A stretch of DNA of 64,000 nt, taken from Rahnella ecdela (GTDB taxonomy: Bacteria > Pseudomonadota > Gammaproteobacteria > Enterobacterales > Enterobacteriaceae). Positions 1 through 9,074 of this stretch are shown here, piece after piece. The stretch is from NCBI RefSeq assembly GCF_019049625.1, contig NZ_JAFMOY010000116.1:38023-102022 (forward strand). Direction: 5' to 3'. The translations under genes were made by a program, and so were the position numbers. The notes below the pieces were generated by a model. The model searched no databases. It was not told the origin of the DNA and saw nothing but the letters and a program-made list of their open reading frames with translations. Position 1 is the stretch's first letter. Each line of letters starts with the position of its first letter.

Positions 1-1056
1 CTCAGCGCCTATGTGCTGGGTTTTGCGATAGGGCAGTTGTTTTACGGACCGATGGCGGACAGCCTCGGGCGTAAGCCGGTTATCTTCTGGGGCGTGCTGA
101 TTTTTGCCGTCGCCGCCGGTGCCTGTGCGCTGGCGCAATCGGTCGAACAGCTGGTCTGGATGCGTTTCCTGCACGGTCTGGCTGCTGCTGCTGCGAGTGT
201 GGTGATTAACGCGCTGATGCGCGATATGTTCACTAAAGACGAATTCTCGCGAATGATGTCTTTTGTGGTGCTGGTCATGACCGTCGCGCCGCTGCTGGCG
301 CCGATGCTCGGGGGCCTGCTGATGGCGATTTTCAGCTGGCACGCGATTTTCTGGGCGATGGCGATTGCTGCACTGATCGCCGCCACGCTGGTGGGCGTGT
401 ATATCAAAGAGACACTGCCCAAAGAGCGACGGCAGAAGTTTCATCTGCGTACCAGCGTCGGCAACTTTGCATCCCTGTTCCGTCATAAACGTGTGCTGAG
501 CTATATGCTGGCGAGTGGTTTCTCGTTCGCAGGTATGTTCTCGTTCCTCAGCGCCGGTCCGTTTGTGTATATCGAACTCAATGGCGTTTCACCCCAGCAC
601 TTTGGTTTTTACTTTGCGCTGAACATTGTGGCGCTGGTGATCCTCACTCTTATCAACAGCCGTAACGTGCGCCGTGTGGGTGCGGTGAAGATGTTCCGCT
701 TCGGTCTGTTTGTACAACTGACGATGGGCATGTGGCTGGTGATTGTCTGCACCTTCGGGCTGCCGTTCTGGGCGATGGTGATTGGCGTGGCGGGGTATGT
801 CGGCGTGATTGCGATGGTCACATCAAACGCGATGGCGGTGATTATGGACGACTTCCCGCACATGGCCGGTACGGCAGCTTCACTGGCGGGGACGATTCGT
901 TTCGGCACCGGTGCGGCGATTGGTTCTGTGCTTTCACTGTTTACCGCGAAAAGTGCCTGGCCGATGGTCGGTTCAATGGCGTTCTGCATTCTGGCCGCGA
1001 CGTTGTTGTATCTGTATGCCAGCCGTCCGGCGAAAGTCGCTGTGGAAACGGCATAA
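1..1056 (+). CDS. bcr: Bcr/CflA-type multidrug efflux MFS transporter, 5'-truncated by window
   Basis: This is an inner-membrane proton-driven drug efflux protein of the Bcr/CflA (DHA1) group; E. coli Bcr exports bicyclomycin and sulfonamides. The reading frame is open from base 1 (L-S-A-Y, then V-L-G-F), so the true start lies upstream of the window and about 50 N-terminal residues are missing. The MFS signature [12 protein letters not shown] follows transmembrane segment 2, and motifs such as [20 protein letters not shown] and [21 protein letters not shown] match E. coli Bcr as I remember it. In E. coli, bcr is next to yejG; here the two are separated by about 8.7 kb of sugar-acid genes. 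It converges with the following transporter gene. Confidence 0.9.
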   Translation, partial: LSAYVLGFAIGQLFYGPMADSLGRKPVIFWGVLIFAVAAGACALAQSVEQLVWMRFLHGLAAAAASVVINALMRDMFTKDEFSRMMSFVVLVMTVAPLLAPMLGGLLMAIFSWHAIFWAMAIAALIAATLVGVYIKETLPKERRQKFHLRTSVGNFASLFRHKRVLSYMLASGFSFAGMFSFLSAGPFVYIELNGVSPQHFGFYFALNIVALVILTLINSRNVRRVGAVKMFRFGLFVQLTMGMWLVIVCTFGLPFWAMVIGVAGYVGVIAMVTSNAMAVIMDDFPHMAGTAASLAGTIRFGTGAAIGSVLSLFTAKSAWPMVGSMAFCILAATLLYLYASRPAKVAVETA

Positions 1057-1065
1057 CTCAGACAG

Positions 1066-1091
1066 CTCCCTCCCCGGCGAAGGGGAGGGAG
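1066..1091. repeat. GC-rich palindromic intergenic repeat, copy 1
   Basis: A perfect 10-bp stem (1066-1075 with 1082-1091) closes a GGCGAA loop. It sits between the convergent ends of bcr and the MFS gene. Near-identical hairpins occur at 43098-43123, 51840-51861 and 51957-51978. There is no T-tract, so it is a REP-like dispersed element that may also slow transcription from both sides. Confidence 0.75.
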
Positions 1092-1097
1092 TTCAGG

Positions 1098-2450
1098 TTA
1101 CACCACTTCCGCTTTCACTCCCTGAACACGTCGCGCGGCTTTGGCGCGGGCATATTCGTCGGCCATCGCTTTGGCTTTTGCGCCCGGTACCAGCGCCATA
1201 TCGCATTCTTTCGGCAGTAACGTTGTGACCGCAGCAGCAATCAGTAATGATGCCACCAGTGCGTAAATCGCAGTGCTCTGACCGTACAGGCTGACCAGTA
1301 CGCCGACCAGATAAGGCCCGCAGAAACCGCCCAGATTCCCCAGACCGTTAATCACACCGCGAGCGCTGCCTGCCACTTCCGGCGTAGTGACTTTGCCCGG
1401 AATGGTCCAGAAGGCGCTTGTCGCGGCTTGCAGGAAGAAACCGGCACCGACCAGGAAACCGTAGGCCGCCATGATGTTATGACCAAACGCCACGGACGCC
1501 GCCAGACAGGCTGCAAATCCACACAGCGGCAGGGCGATAAACATGCGGCGTTTACCGGTTTTATCCGACAGCACCGACATCGCCAAAATCCCCAGCATAG
1601 TGCCGACATAAGGGATAATCGCCAGCATACCCACCGAACTCATGTCACCGCCGGTCAGGTTTTTCAGGATGGTCGGCAACCACAAGGTGTAACCGTAAAT
1701 CCCGGTCTGATAGAAAAAGTTAATGATGATCAGTTTGACGATAGACTTGTTACGGAACACTTCTTTCAGCGGCGCGTTATTCACCGGTGCCAGAGCTTTC
1801 AGCGCTTCGCGTTCACGGTTTAGTTCGGTGACCAGATAGTCGCGTTCACGCTCTGACAGCCATTTTGCTTCTTCCGGACGGTCGCTGATGGTGAACCACC
1901 AGAAAATCATCACCACGAAAGACAATGCCCCTTCGATGATGAACAACCAGCGCCAGTCCAGCGTATCCAGAATCAGACCTGACAACGGCGCAGTGATCAT
2001 CCCGCCAAGCGGCGCAAACATCAGTACGTAAGCATTGGCACGACCACGTTCTTTATCCGGGAACCAGTTACTGACCATGGTCAGCACCACCGGCAGCATC
2101 CCGCCTTCCGCCACACCCAGCGCAAAGCGCAGGAACAGCAGCTGATACTGATTGGTGATAAAGCCGGTCAGGATGGAAATCACCGCCCAGGCAATCAGCG
2201 AGCAGGCGATAAATTTCCGTCCGCTGCCATGAACCGCCAGGCTGCCGCCCGGAACCTGCAAAAATAAATAACCGATAAAGAATATACCGGCGGCCAGACC
2301 GGCCATTGACGCGGTAATACCTAATTCTGCATCCATTCCGCCGGGCATGGCGAAACTAATATTAACCCTGTCCATGAAGGAAATAATGCAGGCGATAAGT
2401 ATTGGGGCAATTACGCGGAGCCAGCGAGCCTTAGGAATCTTATTATCCAT
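1098..2450 (-). CDS. MFS transporter, anion:cation symporter (sugar-acid) family
   Basis: A 450-residue, 12-segment inner-membrane transporter of the ACS group of MFS proteins, which import hexuronates, galactonate, glucarate and similar organic acids with protons. The N-terminal block (RWLRVIAPILIACIISFMDR then VNISFA) is typical of this group, and the loop after segment 2 is followed by a long cytoplasmic middle loop (SDRPEEAKWLSERERDYL). The frame is open further upstream, but ATG at 2450 follows an AGAGGAAAGAAC ribosome site, so I take that start. It lies downstream of the IdnR-like regulator on the same strand and near gluconate-processing genes, so gluconate, ketogluconate or idonate is the likely substrate. 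This is inference; the family does not fix the substrate. Confidence 0.8.
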   Translation of the reverse strand: MDNKIPKARWLRVIAPILIACIISFMDRVNISFAMPGGMDAELGITASMAGLAAGIFFIGYLFLQVPGGSLAVHGSGRKFIACSLIAWAVISILTGFITNQYQLLFLRFALGVAEGGMLPVVLTMVSNWFPDKERGRANAYVLMFAPLGGMITAPLSGLILDTLDWRWLFIIEGALSFVVMIFWWFTISDRPEEAKWLSERERDYLVTELNREREALKALAPVNNAPLKEVFRNKSIVKLIIINFFYQTGIYGYTLWLPTILKNLTGGDMSSVGMLAIIPYVGTMLGILAMSVLSDKTGKRRMFIALPLCGFAACLAASVAFGHNIMAAYGFLVGAGFFLQAATSAFWTIPGKVTTPEVAGSARGVINGLGNLGGFCGPYLVGVLVSLYGQSTAIYALVASLLIAAAVTTLLPKECDMALVPGAKAKAMADEYARAKAARRVQGVKAEVV

Positions 2451-2514
2451 GTTCTTTCCTCTGTGTGCTTGTAACCGGTGATGGCTTAATAAAAGCATTT
2501 TGAGGAAAGTATTT

Positions 2515-2530
2515 CGTGACAAGGGTCACG
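2515..2530. promoter_or_regulatory. Candidate CRP site upstream of the MFS gene
   Basis: CGTGACAAGGGTCACG reads as GTGA-N6-TCAC, the symmetric core of a cAMP-CRP site. It is about 65-80 bp upstream of the MFS start at 2450, a usual activator distance. A match by eye only. Confidence 0.5.
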
Positions 2531-2625
2531 TTGAATTATGTTAAGAAAAGGTGTTACCACATACGTGATCCTGCACCGGAGTTCGCGTGCAGGATGGAAA
2601 GGCAATATGGACGCAGAAGGGAGAA

Positions 2626-3609
2626 TTAAATCGTGCCGCCGAGGGAAATCCGGTAGTGCAGATCCACGCGCTCAATCGTCGGCAGGTTTCTGATTTTTTT
2701 GAGCAATATTTCCGCCACCACTTTGCCCATTTCAAAGCGCGGGGTGATCACGCTGGCCAGTAATGGCGTGGTAGCCAGCCCGATATCTAATCCGTGGAAG
2801 CCGGAAATCGCCATATCCTGCGGAACGCGGATACCCAGTTTGATACATTCCTGTAACACGCCGACCGCAATATCGTCATTGGTACATAAAATCCCGTTGG
2901 TTTGCGGATATAACTGACGCGCCATGGCTAACATTCCGGCACCGATGGAAACCGATGAGATTTTATTGGGCGTGATATGTACCGGCGTCAGACCACGTTC
3001 ATTCATGGCGTGGCTGTATCCCTGATAACGTTTCTGGTCGCGGGCATCAGACATCGAACCGAAATACACCACATGTTCTTTGCCGCTGGAGAGCAGGGTA
3101 TTAGCCATATCGTAACCGGCCTGCTGATTATCAAAACCCACCGCAATGCGACCGTGCGGATTATCGAGATCCATCACCTGCGCGACCGGGATTTCAGACG
3201 CATTCAGATACTTATCCGCTTTCAGCGTATGAACCGAATCGGTGAGGATCAGCCCTGCCAGCTGATAGCCCAGCAGATTGATAATATGTTCTTCTTCCCG
3301 CTCTTTGCTGTAATCGTAATTGACCACCAGCGTCTGAAAGCCCTGTGCAGAAGTGACTGACTCAATACCCGCCAGTAAATCGGAGAAAATCTGGTTGTTG
3401 AACGAGGGGACTAAAATACCGATGCGCGGCGTTTTGGCGGGCCCGCGGGCTTCTTCCAGCGGATATCCGACTTCTTCCATCACCTTGGTAATGCGTTCGC
3501 GGGTTTCAGGAGACACTTTTTCCGGCGTGCGCAGAAAACGGCTCACCGTCATCTTCGTGACGTCCGCCAGTTGGGCGATGTCCTGTAGTGTCACGCGCTG
3601 GTTTCTCAT
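2626..3609 (-). CDS. idnR: LacI/GntR-IdnR-type transcriptional regulator
   Basis: A 327-residue LacI-family regulator. The N-terminal helix-turn-helix (VTLQDIAQLADVTKMTVSRF, residues about 6-25) and effector domain (ILVPSFNNQIFSDLLAGIES; NGILCTNDDIAVG; ISGFHGLDIG; LLASVITPRFEMG) closely resemble E. coli IdnR/GntR, which sense 5-ketogluconate, idonate or gluconate. The frame runs 38 codons further upstream, but ATG 3609 gives the canonical MRNQRVTLQDIA start and has AGGAAC upstream. It is divergent from idnO and upstream of the MFS gene in the same direction, so it probably controls both. The symbol is by similarity; GntR is the alternative. Confidence 0.85.
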   Translation of the reverse strand: MRNQRVTLQDIAQLADVTKMTVSRFLRTPEKVSPETRERITKVMEEVGYPLEEARGPAKTPRIGILVPSFNNQIFSDLLAGIESVTSAQGFQTLVVNYDYSKEREEEHIINLLGYQLAGLILTDSVHTLKADKYLNASEIPVAQVMDLDNPHGRIAVGFDNQQAGYDMANTLLSSGKEHVVYFGSMSDARDQKRYQGYSHAMNERGLTPVHITPNKISSVSIGAGMLAMARQLYPQTNGILCTNDDIAVGVLQECIKLGIRVPQDMAISGFHGLDIGLATTPLLASVITPRFEMGKVVAEILLKKIRNLPTIERVDLHYRISLGGTI

Positions 3610-3730
3610 GCGAAATGTTCCTGGTTGGGCCTGCAAAGATACCTTGTTATTGAAACAGAAAGCGCCGGGAATTGTTATCAAAATGATGAGGATCACACCG
3701 GGAGTAACAGGGTTTTTTAACATCCCGCGA

Positions 3731-3746
3731 GGTGATCTGCATCACA
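3731..3746. promoter_or_regulatory. Candidate CRP site in the idnR/idnO divergent promoter
   Basis: GGTGATCTGCATCACA contains GTGAT-N4-ATCAC, very close to the cAMP-CRP consensus half-sites with correct spacing. It lies about 75 bp upstream of idnO and 130 bp upstream of idnR. The 205-bp divergent gap 3610-3814 must also hold the IdnR operator, which I cannot place confidently. Confidence 0.65.
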
Positions 3747-3814
3747 GTTTGGCGCGAAGTAAACCGGTGTAGTGAAGCTAACTTTTTAAATAAGCATTCA
3801 ACAGGGCCAACGTC

Positions 3815-4579
3815 ATGACAAATTTGTTCTCACTGGATAATAAAAAAATTCTGATCACCGGCTCGACGCGCGGTCTGGGTTTCCTGCTGGCGAAAGGACT
3901 GGCGCAGCATGGCGCAGAAATTATCGTTAACGGCACGCAGCCGGGATCCACGCAAAAAGCCGCTGAAGCCCTGCGTGCGGAAGGTTTTATCGCCCATGCG
4001 GTGTCTTTTGATGTCACCAGCAGTCAGGCGGTAAATCAGGCTATCGACCACATTGAAAGCACCATCGGGGCGATTGATGTGCTGGTCAACAACGCCGGAA
4101 TTCAGCGCCGCCATAAATTCACCGAGTTTCCGGAGAAAGACTGGGATGACGTGATCGCCGTGAACCAGAAATCCGTATTCCTGGTTTCTCAGGCCGTGGC
4201 GCGTTACATGATCCAGCGTGAGCGTGGCAAAATCATCAATATCGGTTCCATGCAAAGCGAGCTGGGCCGCGACACTATCACGCCGTATGCGGCCTCAAAG
4301 GGCGCGGTAAAAATGCTGACCCGCGGCATGTGTGTCGAGCTGGCACGCTACAATATTCAGGTGAACGGCATCGCGCCGGGCTATTTCAAAACCGATATGA
4401 CGCAGGCGCTGGTGGACAACAAAGAGTTTTCCGAATGGCTGTGCAAACGCACTCCTGCCGCACGCTGGGGTAACCCGGAAGAGCTGGTCGGCGGCGCAGT
4501 TTATCTGTCATCCAGAGCCTCAGATTTCGTGAATGGGCACCTGTTATTCATTGATGGCGGCATGCTCGCCGCAGTTTAG
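3815..4579 (+). CDS. idnO: Gluconate 5-dehydrogenase (5-keto-D-gluconate reductase)
   Basis: A cytoplasmic SDR enzyme interconverting 5-ketogluconate and D-gluconate with NAD(P)H. The 254 residues carry TGSTRGLG (15-22) for cofactor binding, NNAG (92-95), and the catalytic S145-Y158-x3-K162. The blocks NNAGIQRRHKFTEFPE, SMQSELGRDTITPYAASKGA and CVELARYNIQVNGIAPGYFK match E. coli IdnO nearly residue for residue. It is the first gene of a two-gene operon with the SDR that follows (8-nt gap) and is divergent from the IdnR-like regulator. Neither gluconate kinase nor idonate dehydrogenase lies nearby, so those steps must be encoded elsewhere. Confidence 0.92.
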   Translation: MTNLFSLDNKKILITGSTRGLGFLLAKGLAQHGAEIIVNGTQPGSTQKAAEALRAEGFIAHAVSFDVTSSQAVNQAIDHIESTIGAIDVLVNNAGIQRRHKFTEFPEKDWDDVIAVNQKSVFLVSQAVARYMIQRERGKIINIGSMQSELGRDTITPYAASKGAVKMLTRGMCVELARYNIQVNGIAPGYFKTDMTQALVDNKEFSEWLCKRTPAARWGNPEELVGGAVYLSSRASDFVNGHLLFIDGGMLAAV

Positions 4580-4587
4580 GAGACACG

Positions 4588-5331
4588 ATGAGCAAAATTG
4601 CACTCATTACCGGCGGCGGGAGCGGGATCGGTCTGAGCGCCGCTAAAGCGCTGGAAGCGATTGGTTTTAAAGTGATCCTGACCGGGCGAAACAAAGAAAA
4701 ACTGGCTCATGCGGTGACGCTGTTTGCGCCGGGACAGGCGGTGGCGCGTCAGTTGGATGTCACCAGCCCTCAGTCTGTCGCAGCGCTGTTTCAGGATATT
4801 CAGGAAACCTTCGGGCGGCTGGATGTGCTGTTCAACAACGCCGGTAACAACGTGAAAGATGTGCCCATCGACGAACTGCCGGTGGAAGACTGGCTGTCGG
4901 TGATCAATACCAATCTGACTGGCGCATTTTTATGTACTCAGGCGGCGGTGAAGCTGATGAAACAGCAATCGCCACAGGGCGGACGCATCATCAATAACGG
5001 TTCGATTTCGGCGCAGTCGCCGCGCCCGAATTCCGCGCCTTATACGGCCAGCAAGCATGCGATCACTGGCCTGACCAAATCCACTGCGCTTGACGGGCGC
5101 GCGTTCAATATCGCCTGCGGACAAATAGATGTCGGCAATGCGGCGACGGATATGGGCAATAAAGCGCTGGCGGGCAGAATGCAGGCTGACGGGCATATTG
5201 CCGAAGAACCGGTGATACCGGTGGAACGCGTCGGCGAGGCTGTGGCGTTTATGGCCGGTTTGCCGCTCGATACCAACGTGCTGACCATGACCGTGATGGC
5301 GAGCGCGATGCCGCTGGTGGGACGCGGTTGA
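4588..5331 (+). CDS. SDR-family oxidoreductase, substrate unknown
   Basis: A classical short-chain dehydrogenase of 247 residues with TGGGSGIG (8-15), NNAG (83-86) and an intact catalytic S139-Y152-x3-K156. The ribosome site GGAGA directly follows the idnO stop codon, so the two are cotranscribed. Residues about 165-200 (LDGRAFNIACGQIDVGNAAT) do not follow the usual VNAIAPG pattern of the family, so it belongs to a distinct subgroup. The context suggests reduction of another keto-sugar acid, but nothing in the sequence names the substrate. Confidence 0.8.
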   Translation: MSKIALITGGGSGIGLSAAKALEAIGFKVILTGRNKEKLAHAVTLFAPGQAVARQLDVTSPQSVAALFQDIQETFGRLDVLFNNAGNNVKDVPIDELPVEDWLSVINTNLTGAFLCTQAAVKLMKQQSPQGGRIINNGSISAQSPRPNSAPYTASKHAITGLTKSTALDGRAFNIACGQIDVGNAATDMGNKALAGRMQADGHIAEEPVIPVERVGEAVAFMAGLPLDTNVLTMTVMASAMPLVGRG

Positions 5332-5351
5332 GCTGAGTTTCAGCCATAAAA

Positions 5352-5374
5352 AAACGGCCCGTTACGGGCCGTTT
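5352..5374. terminator. Bidirectional rho-independent terminator
   Basis: A 9-bp stem AAACGGCCC/GGGCCGTTT (plus a closing G-C pair) lies between the convergent SDR and cytochrome genes. An A-tract on the left and TTT on the right allow termination from both sides. Confidence 0.8.
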
Positions 5375-5392
5375 AGCATTTCTGATGACGGA

Positions 5393-6805
5393 TTACGCCG
5401 CTTTTGTTTTGCGTTTCCGGCCAAGCCAGAAAATAAGCACCAGCAGAATAATCACCCCGGCCACCATCGCCGGAGCCATGAACGGCTGCAATTTCGCCAG
5501 CAATGTGACCGGGCCACCGGCGCGTAACACCGCGACATCCTGCGCGCTGACCTGAACACCTGCGTTGCCGTAATTCTTCAGCACATAGTTGGAGATGTCA
5601 GCAATCTGCTGGTCATCCAGCTGGCCGACATACGAACCCACGCCAAATTTCGGCATCAGCACGTGATGGTCGCCGACCTGACGATCCACGCCGTACAGAA
5701 TGGCGGAAATCAGGTTAGACGCGTTGCCCAGACCGGTCGCGGTGTTGTTGAACAGTGACGGGTACGCCTGATTCTGACTGCCGGAGCCGTCCGGCTGGTG
5801 ACAGCTGGCACAATAGCCACTGAACAACGCCGCACCATTCTCGATAGTTTTGTTCGCATTATAAGGATGCGCACCGCGCAGACCTTCTTCCACATTAACC
5901 GGCTTACCGAAGGTATCCGCCGCCTGAGTATCACGCGGGTCACGTACCGGCGTGCTGTTTTTCAGGTAGAAGGCAATGGCGTTCAGATCCGTGTCAGACA
6001 TGTATTGCAGGCTGTTTTGCACTGCTTCCGCCATCCCGCCGGCTGCCTGGTTTTTCCCGGCAGTACGGCCAGTTTTCAGGTATTCCACCAGCTGAGCCTG
6101 CGACCAGTTACCGACACCGCTGACCGGATCAGAGCTGATGTTCGGCGCATACCACGGGCCGACCATGCCGCCCGCCAGAGGTTTATCCGTCACTGAACCC
6201 ATCATCAGGTTACGTGGCGTGTGGCAGGTATCACAGTGACCGGCACCGTTGACCACATAGGCACCGCGGTTCCATTGCTCGCTCTTCGACGGATCCGGCT
6301 TAAACGGCGTGCTGTCGAGATACATCATGTTCCAGCCCGCCATCGCAATACGCATGTTGAACGGGAACGGCAGGGCGGTTTCAGGATTCGGTTGCTCAAC
6401 CGGCTTCACACCTTGCTGGAAATAGACATACAGCGCGTGCATGTCGGCATCGCTCATATGGCTGTAAGAGGTGTAAGGCATGGCCGGATACAGATTGGCA
6501 CCATCCGGACGAACACCTTCACGCACCGCGCGGGTGAACTGTTCTTCGGTGTAGTTACCGATACCAAACTGCTTCGATGGCGTGATATTGGTGGTATAAA
6601 TCGTGCCCATCGGCGAGTGGATTTCATAACCCCCGGCAAACGGCTTACCGCCTTCCGGTGCGGTATGACAAGCCTGACAGTCAGCAGCGGTCGCGACTTC
6701 CTGACCCTGATGAATAAGTGCAGCCTGAGTGTCATCTGCCGTGGCGCTGGCGGCAAAGCCCCCGAACGCGGCGCTCAGCAGGCAAGCGGTGAGAAGTTTT
6801 TTCAT
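5393..6805 (-). CDS. Gluconate 2-dehydrogenase, tri-haem cytochrome c subunit
   Basis: Membrane-anchored periplasmic cytochrome c that takes electrons from the flavoprotein subunit and passes them to ubiquinone. The 470 residues start with a Sec signal peptide (cleavage near residue 23, ASATA-DD), carry three CxxCH haem sites (C43-H47, C191-H195, C332-H336) and end with one transmembrane anchor (about 443-463) followed by RKRKTK. This is the size and architecture of the cytochrome subunits of gluconate, sorbitol and 2-ketogluconate dehydrogenases. Its ATG overlaps the stop of the large subunit by 4 nt (ATGA), so it is the last gene of the operon. Haem loading needs a ccm system encoded elsewhere. 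Confidence 0.92.
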   Translation of the reverse strand: MKKLLTACLLSAAFGGFAASATADDTQAALIHQGQEVATAADCQACHTAPEGGKPFAGGYEIHSPMGTIYTTNITPSKQFGIGNYTEEQFTRAVREGVRPDGANLYPAMPYTSYSHMSDADMHALYVYFQQGVKPVEQPNPETALPFPFNMRIAMAGWNMMYLDSTPFKPDPSKSEQWNRGAYVVNGAGHCDTCHTPRNLMMGSVTDKPLAGGMVGPWYAPNISSDPVSGVGNWSQAQLVEYLKTGRTAGKNQAAGGMAEAVQNSLQYMSDTDLNAIAFYLKNSTPVRDPRDTQAADTFGKPVNVEEGLRGAHPYNANKTIENGAALFSGYCASCHQPDGSGSQNQAYPSLFNNTATGLGNASNLISAILYGVDRQVGDHHVLMPKFGVGSYVGQLDDQQIADISNYVLKNYGNAGVQVSAQDVAVLRAGGPVTLLAKLQPFMAPAMVAGVIILLVLIFWLGRKRKTKAA

Positions 6806-8457
6806 GCAGCACCTGCCAGTTTTTTGGCCATGTCATCTGCCGCTTTCAGGCCGAGTGCGGCCATGGTCAGCGTACTGTTCACCACACTGGAAGACGGAAT
6901 AGCCCCGCCGCCCGGTAACCACAGGTTAGCGTGGTCATGCGCACGGCATTCACCGTTCACCACGGAATCTTTCGGATCACTGCCCATGATGGTGCCGCCC
7001 ATAATGTGGTTGTTGGCGTTCAGGCTGGTGGTGATGTTGAATTCTTCGGCCATAAACAGGGAACCGATGTGTTCCAGCTGTTTGTGCGCGGCTTCCGCGC
7101 CTTTACGCACGTAATCGCCGACATCGTAATGAATGTCCGGGCACGGCAGACCGTGCGGATCTTTACGGGTGGTGCTGAGCGTCAGACGGTTATTCGGATC
7201 CGGCAAAGGTTCCAGACTGATGGAAAGATCCACACCAAAGATAGAACGGCGGCGGATTTCCTCATCCAGTTCTTTACCGACCAGACCCATCTGCAACGCT
7301 TTCGACGTCGCCGGGATCACGCGGCTGATGTTGTTGAGGATCATCTTGTTGGCAGAATAATCTTTGCGGAAATCGCCGTCGCGCGGCCCCACCAGACAGC
7401 TGCTCTGCGCCGGACCACGACCAATCCACAGCGGCTCTTTGGCGATGAAGGTACAGTGGAAACCGGAGTGATCCATCATGTTGCGGCCAACGTGATCAGA
7501 CGAGTTGGCAATACCGTTCGGGTTCTTTTCGTTCGCCGCCATCAGCAGCAGACGCGGGGTTTCGATGCCGTTACAGGCCAGTGCGAAAACTTTACCGGTG
7601 GCTTTATGCGATTTTTTATCGCTGTCCAGCCAGTGAACGGCGGTCACGTTGTTGTTTTCATCGGTGTCGATTTTGTAGACCACCGCTTCGGCCAGCACCA
7701 CGGCGCCTTTGTTCTCGGCGCGTTCAACGTGCGCAATGCCGTTGTACATTGCACCAATCGGGCAGATTGGCTGACAGTTGTTGTTGCCGCAACAGGTCGG
7801 GCGACCGTTCCACGGACGCGTGCTGCGGCCCTGCGGGATCGGCACCGAACGGTAACCGTGCGGGTTAACGATTTCAGCAAAACGCGTATCGCCATAACCG
7901 TAAGGCACCTGTTCCATCGGATACGGTTTGCTGCGCTCGGAAGGCGATTGCAGTTCAGGATCGTTCGGCCCCGCTACGCCAATTTCTTCTTCAGCGCGGC
8001 AGTAATAAGGTTCGAGTTCATCATAGGAGATCGGCCAGTCGCGGCCCACGCCGTATAACGTTTTCATTTTGAAATCGTTAGGAACGTGACGCCAGCAGGA
8101 CGCTGCCCAGTGCCAGGTGGTGCCGCCGACGGTGCGCAGATAACCCTGTTTGAAGCTGCCCGCGCTCGGTCCGGTCAGGTGGACGTAGTTATTTTCCGGG
8201 AAATACAGCGGAGCTGGGGCTTTTTCTGACTGCGGATATAAACCCTGGAAATCAGAACCGGCACGGTTTTCGAACGGCATATTGCGCCAGTTCTCTACGG
8301 CCTGCGCACGTTCAATACGTAAACCTGCTTCCAGCACCAGCACGGAATGTCCCTGGCTGACCAGCTGATCGGCAATCATGCCGCCAACAATGCCGGAACC
8401 GACAACAATCACATCAGCAGACGCATCGCCGTCTGCGGTAAACTCTGGTTTTTTCAT
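6802..8457 (-). CDS. Gluconate 2-dehydrogenase, FAD-containing large subunit (GMC family)
   Basis: The catalytic flavoprotein that oxidises gluconate to 2-ketogluconate in the periplasm. The 551 residues begin with a cytoplasm-like N-terminus and the FAD motif GSGIVG (20-25), have no signal peptide, and end with the GMC C-terminal domain whose active-site pair is His484 (NNHIMGG) and Asn527 (VVNSTL). A cysteine cluster C222-C223-x4-C228-x3-C232 matches the iron-sulfur ligands of the related FAD glucose dehydrogenase. Without its own signal it is presumably carried across by the Tat signal of the small subunit. Starts overlap by TGATG with that gene. The family also includes sorbitol and ketogluconate dehydrogenases, so gluconate specificity is likely but not proven. 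Confidence 0.92.
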   Translation of the reverse strand: MKKPEFTADGDASADVIVVGSGIVGGMIADQLVSQGHSVLVLEAGLRIERAQAVENWRNMPFENRAGSDFQGLYPQSEKAPAPLYFPENNYVHLTGPSAGSFKQGYLRTVGGTTWHWAASCWRHVPNDFKMKTLYGVGRDWPISYDELEPYYCRAEEEIGVAGPNDPELQSPSERSKPYPMEQVPYGYGDTRFAEIVNPHGYRSVPIPQGRSTRPWNGRPTCCGNNNCQPICPIGAMYNGIAHVERAENKGAVVLAEAVVYKIDTDENNNVTAVHWLDSDKKSHKATGKVFALACNGIETPRLLLMAANEKNPNGIANSSDHVGRNMMDHSGFHCTFIAKEPLWIGRGPAQSSCLVGPRDGDFRKDYSANKMILNNISRVIPATSKALQMGLVGKELDEEIRRRSIFGVDLSISLEPLPDPNNRLTLSTTRKDPHGLPCPDIHYDVGDYVRKGAEAAHKQLEHIGSLFMAEEFNITTSLNANNHIMGGTIMGSDPKDSVVNGECRAHDHANLWLPGGGAIPSSSVVNSTLTMAALGLKAADDMAKKLAGAA

Positions 8458-9074
8458 CAGACTTTGCTCACAACATTTGTTTCAGAAGGATGGGTAAAAC
8501 GATCGGCGTTCATGGATTCCGGCATCTCGGCAGCGGGCGGCGCAGCAGTGAAATACAGCGGACCGTTACCGCAGTAAGTCGGCACAATCAGACCGTCACT
8601 GACCGGGCGATACATCAGCGCATCTTTATAAGCAATCAGTATGGAATCGGTTCCATGTCCAACCGTGCCGGTATACCACGCAGTGACGATACTGGTGACC
8701 AGTTCACCCAGACCATTTTGCTTTGCCACTTCCTGCAAGTCTTTCGCTGCCTGACCCGGTTTCACCAGCGCATGCAACCTGCTGACCTGTGCAGGGAAGT
8801 CGGGCTGTGAACGGTAAAAGGCGTTGAAAATCTGCGCCGAAGAACCTTCGCTGATATTTTTATGCTCAGTGATGGCCTGGGAAACCAGATAGAACTGACC
8901 GAAGATAACCGGATCCTGCGTGGCGGTTTCTTTTTCCGCATGGCTCAGGAACGGGAAGCCGAGCAGGGTGGTTGCCACCATCGCAGAGGTGAGGCCTTTC
9001 AGCAGTTCACGACGACTGAAACCGGTTCCATTTTCGGGTGTGTTGCTTCCAATGATTGAAGGATCGTTTTCCAT
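8457..9074 (-). CDS. Gluconate 2-dehydrogenase small subunit (subunit 3), Tat-exported
   Basis: The small subunit of the dehydrogenase complex, needed for export and folding of the flavoprotein. A twin-arginine signal is plain (S-R-R-E-L-L-K-G, with Arg21-Arg22, then a hydrophobic stretch ending near SHA-EK). The mature part has the subunit-3 pattern (LVSQAITEHKNIS, VTSIVTAWYTGTVG, LMYRPVSDGLIVPTYCG). I use ATG 9074, preceded by GAGAAAGAG, giving 205 residues; an in-frame TTG at 9107 would add 11 residues but has no ribosome site. It is the first gene of the three-gene operon, so the promoter lies in the long gap that follows. Confidence 0.88.
   Translation of the reverse strand: MENDPSIIGSNTPENGTGFSRRELLKGLTSAMVATTLLGFPFLSHAEKETATQDPVIFGQFYLVSQAITEHKNISEGSSAQIFNAFYRSQPDFPAQVSRLHALVKPGQAAKDLQEVAKQNGLGELVTSIVTAWYTGTVGHGTDSILIAYKDALMYRPVSDGLIVPTYCGNGPLYFTAAPPAAEMPESMNADRFTHPSETNVVSKV

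Noticed and set aside
6221..8058. Long plus-strand open frames of about 300 and 375 codons
   Set aside because: They lie antisense to the dehydrogenase subunits, have low-complexity, arginine- and valine-rich content with no ribosome site, and reflect the codon bias of the real genes on the other strand.
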